A DNA stretch of 6,895 bases. Source: an uncultured Clostridia bacterium. GTDB lineage: Bacteria > Bacillota > Clostridia > TANB77 > CAG-508. Position 1 is the stretch's first letter. Every line of letters starts with the position of its first letter. Below are positions 5,521 through 6,895 of the stretch, in pieces. Both the position numbers and the translations under genes were made by a program. The notes under the pieces were generated by a model. That model saw only the letters and a list, made by a program, of their open reading frames with translations, had not been told where the DNA came from and made no database searches. The stretch covers positions 1 through 6,895 of the forward strand of contig CALXAQ010000063.1 of the NCBI GenBank assembly GCA_944386335.1. The letters run 5' to 3'.

Positions 5521-5549
5521 ATTATAGTAATAAATAGAAAAATATTCAA
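5521..5549 (-). promoter_or_regulatory. sigma-A promoter of the flippase-HU operon
   Basis: On the minus strand -35 TTGAAT (5544-5549) and -10 TATAAT (5521-5526) are separated by exactly 17 bp. The predicted start near 5514 gives a leader of about 36 nt before the TTG start at 5478. Confidence 0.75.
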
Positions 5550-5578
5550 GAGTTTTATGCTTTTTTTCGCCAAAGTAC

Positions 5579-5607
5579 TTGTGTTTTTGCTCATTTTATA
5601 GGATAAT
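5579..5607 (+). promoter_or_regulatory. possible promoter of the VirD4-like gene
   Basis: TTGTGT (5579-5584) and GATAAT (5602-5607) are 17 bp apart. The -35 match is weak and the -10 match is good (5 of 6). Initiation near 5614 would leave about 40 nt before the proposed start, and the promoter is divergent from that of the flippase. Confidence 0.45.
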
Positions 5608-5654
5608 AGATATGTAGAATTTTAACAAATTGAAAATAGAAAGTGGTGGAATGT

Positions 5655-6895
5655 TTGAAATATTTTGATAAATTTTTAAAGTTTCTGAATACGGATAGAA
5701 ATACGTTCTTTACATATATCTTAACACTATTATCCATTTACTTTGTAGTAGATAGATTAGTAGAAATATTATTTTTAATTTTTACAGGAGTATCGGTTTC
5801 TTATTGGGGTCCATTCATGTACACTTTTGCACTAGCTTGTCCTGTATTTGCTTTTTTATTTTGTTATGGATCCAAGTTTGTTACTTCCAATAAAAAGAAA
5901 GAAATGTTTTTTGATTTATATGTTATTGCACTATATATTATAGGAATTTCTATGGTTGTACAATGGGTAAATGAATTAATTTGGTTTGGTTTAATTTCTC
6001 TACCTAACTATGGTGTTTTAGCAACACAATTTCCTGAGTTATTTAAGCCTGCCTTAACAGCTATATCCTTATTTATTCCTCTTACCACAGCACCTATTAT
6101 CTTTAGCTTCTTATATAAAGGTGTTAATGATACAAGATTATGGCAAGAATCTATTTGGGATTATGGTGGAATAAAGTTAACCAATGTAACAGAAGGAACT
6201 GGTGCTTATGCTTGCGAAATGTTTATTTGTATGGATAAAGAAACTGGAAGAAAAGCTATTATTCCAGAACAAAGTCGTTTTAATCAATTTTTAGTAGTTG
6301 GTCCTTCTGGTTCTGGAAAAACATCTCTTGTTTTTGAGCCAATGATGGCAAGAGATATTGATAAAAAGTTTTTCTTTAAAAATATTGCAAAAGAAATGGG
6401 ATTTACTGCATTAAAAACTGGTATTGCTACTTTAAACTGTCCCTATCATAATGATTATATTAACGAAAACTTTAGCTTAACAATGCTAACACCAAATAGT
6501 AGCAAACTTTCCTTATATAAGGCTTTTATGAAAAAGATGATTATAGGTGAAGTGGATGGAAAATTTGTCTATAAAGATTTAGGTATTACTTCTATTTCTC
6601 CTGATTATGAATCTATTTCTCATATTATAGAAGTAGCAAAATGCTATCATATGCCTTATAACTTAGTGGACCCTAACAATGCAGACTCAAAAGGTTTAAA
6701 TCCTTTTGTATATAAAAATGCTTCTCAAACAGCTGATGTGATTAACTATGTGATTAGAAGTATGTATCAATCTACTGCAGATAACATTCAAAAGGTAACA
6801 GTAGAAAATAATACCTTCCAAGCAGTAGAAAATGTATGCATTTTGTTAAGAGTAGCTTTTCCTCTATTCCATGGAGGAGATAAAGATTATCTTCC
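5655..6895 (+). CDS. VirD4/TraG-like membrane-anchored P-loop ATPase, partial at 3' end
   Basis: The frame is open from 5643 to the window edge, so about 413 residues are seen and the C-terminus is missing. The preferred start is TTG 5655 (protein begins LKYFDKFLKFLNTDRNTFF), with GTGGTGG (5643-5649) acting as ribosome site; GTG at 5643 or 5646 are alternatives. The N-terminal part has about four hydrophobic segments (residues near 17-40, 50-72, 84-115 and 130-155). A cytoplasmic domain follows with a Walker A motif, VGPSGSGKTS (GPSGSGKT at residues 216-223). Downstream, YNLVDPNNADSKGLNPFVY resembles the DP...NPF segment that follows the P-loop in VirD4/TraG-type coupling ATPases. Between these two, the expected region carries an unusual insert (about residues 235-310). 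Coupling proteins pump DNA or protein through type IV secretion or conjugation channels. Walker B and the TraM-recognition part would lie beyond the window. No relaxase or other conjugation gene is visible, so membership of an integrative element is possible but unproven. Confidence 0.75.
   Translation, partial: MKYFDKFLKFLNTDRNTFFTYILTLLSIYFVVDRLVEILFLIFTGVSVSYWGPFMYTFALACPVFAFLFCYGSKFVTSNKKKEMFFDLYVIALYIIGISMVVQWVNELIWFGLISLPNYGVLATQFPELFKPALTAISLFIPLTTAPIIFSFLYKGVNDTRLWQESIWDYGGIKLTNVTEGTGAYACEMFICMDKETGRKAIIPEQSRFNQFLVVGPSGSGKTSLVFEPMMARDIDKKFFFKNIAKEMGFTALKTGIATLNCPYHNDYINENFSLTMLTPNSSKLSLYKAFMKKMIIGEVDGKFVYKDLGITSISPDYESISHIIEVAKCYHMPYNLVDPNNADSKGLNPFVYKNASQTADVINYVIRSMYQSTADNIQKVTVENNTFQAVENVCILLRVAFPLFHGGDKDYL

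Overview
The DNA is very AT-rich, with strong Shine-Dalgarno sites, TTG starts, U-tract terminators and a SpoVB-type flippase next to an HU gene. This points to a low-GC Firmicute, most likely a spore-forming member of the Clostridia. The genus cannot be named from this window. TGA acts as a stop here: Trp is encoded by TGG in the intact genes, and one small gene ends in TGA inside a terminator.

Layout, left to right. A tRNA-Leu(UAA) gene lies on the minus strand with its own promoter and a probable terminator (74-274). Next is a 48-codon minus-strand gene of unknown function (303-449). It has a TTGAAA-17-TATAAT promoter, and three Spo0A-box-like TTCGACA heptamers lie upstream of it. Then comes a minus-strand two-gene unit (641-1352): a 43-aa charged single-pass membrane protein, followed by a 186-codon gene broken by one in-frame TGA. 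That gene seems to carry two copies of a small helical domain resembling the homing-endonuclease-associated repeat. Facing it on the plus strand is an XRE-HTH plus S24-like repressor (1481-2092). The two divergent promoters share an exact 10-bp direct repeat (TTTGTGAACA), which suggests a repressor-controlled switch. A bidirectional terminator closes the regulator and the convergent M23 peptidase gene (2165-3206). The peptidase gene is disrupted by a single extra base, although all its zinc-ligand motifs are present across the two frames.

The right half holds an apparent minus-strand operon, a 545-aa SpoVB/MurJ-like lipid flippase (3841-5478) followed by an HU gene (3388-3666), closed by a strong terminator. 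A divergent plus-strand gene (from about 5655 and running off the window) encodes a membrane-anchored P-loop ATPase resembling VirD4/TraG coupling proteins.

The flippase, HU and M23 genes look like chromosomal envelope, nucleoid and sporulation functions. The 303-2092 block looks like a small accessory regulatory cassette next to a tRNA gene, but no integrase or att duplication is visible. The two single-base lesions (nonsense and frameshift) may be real decay or may be assembly errors.
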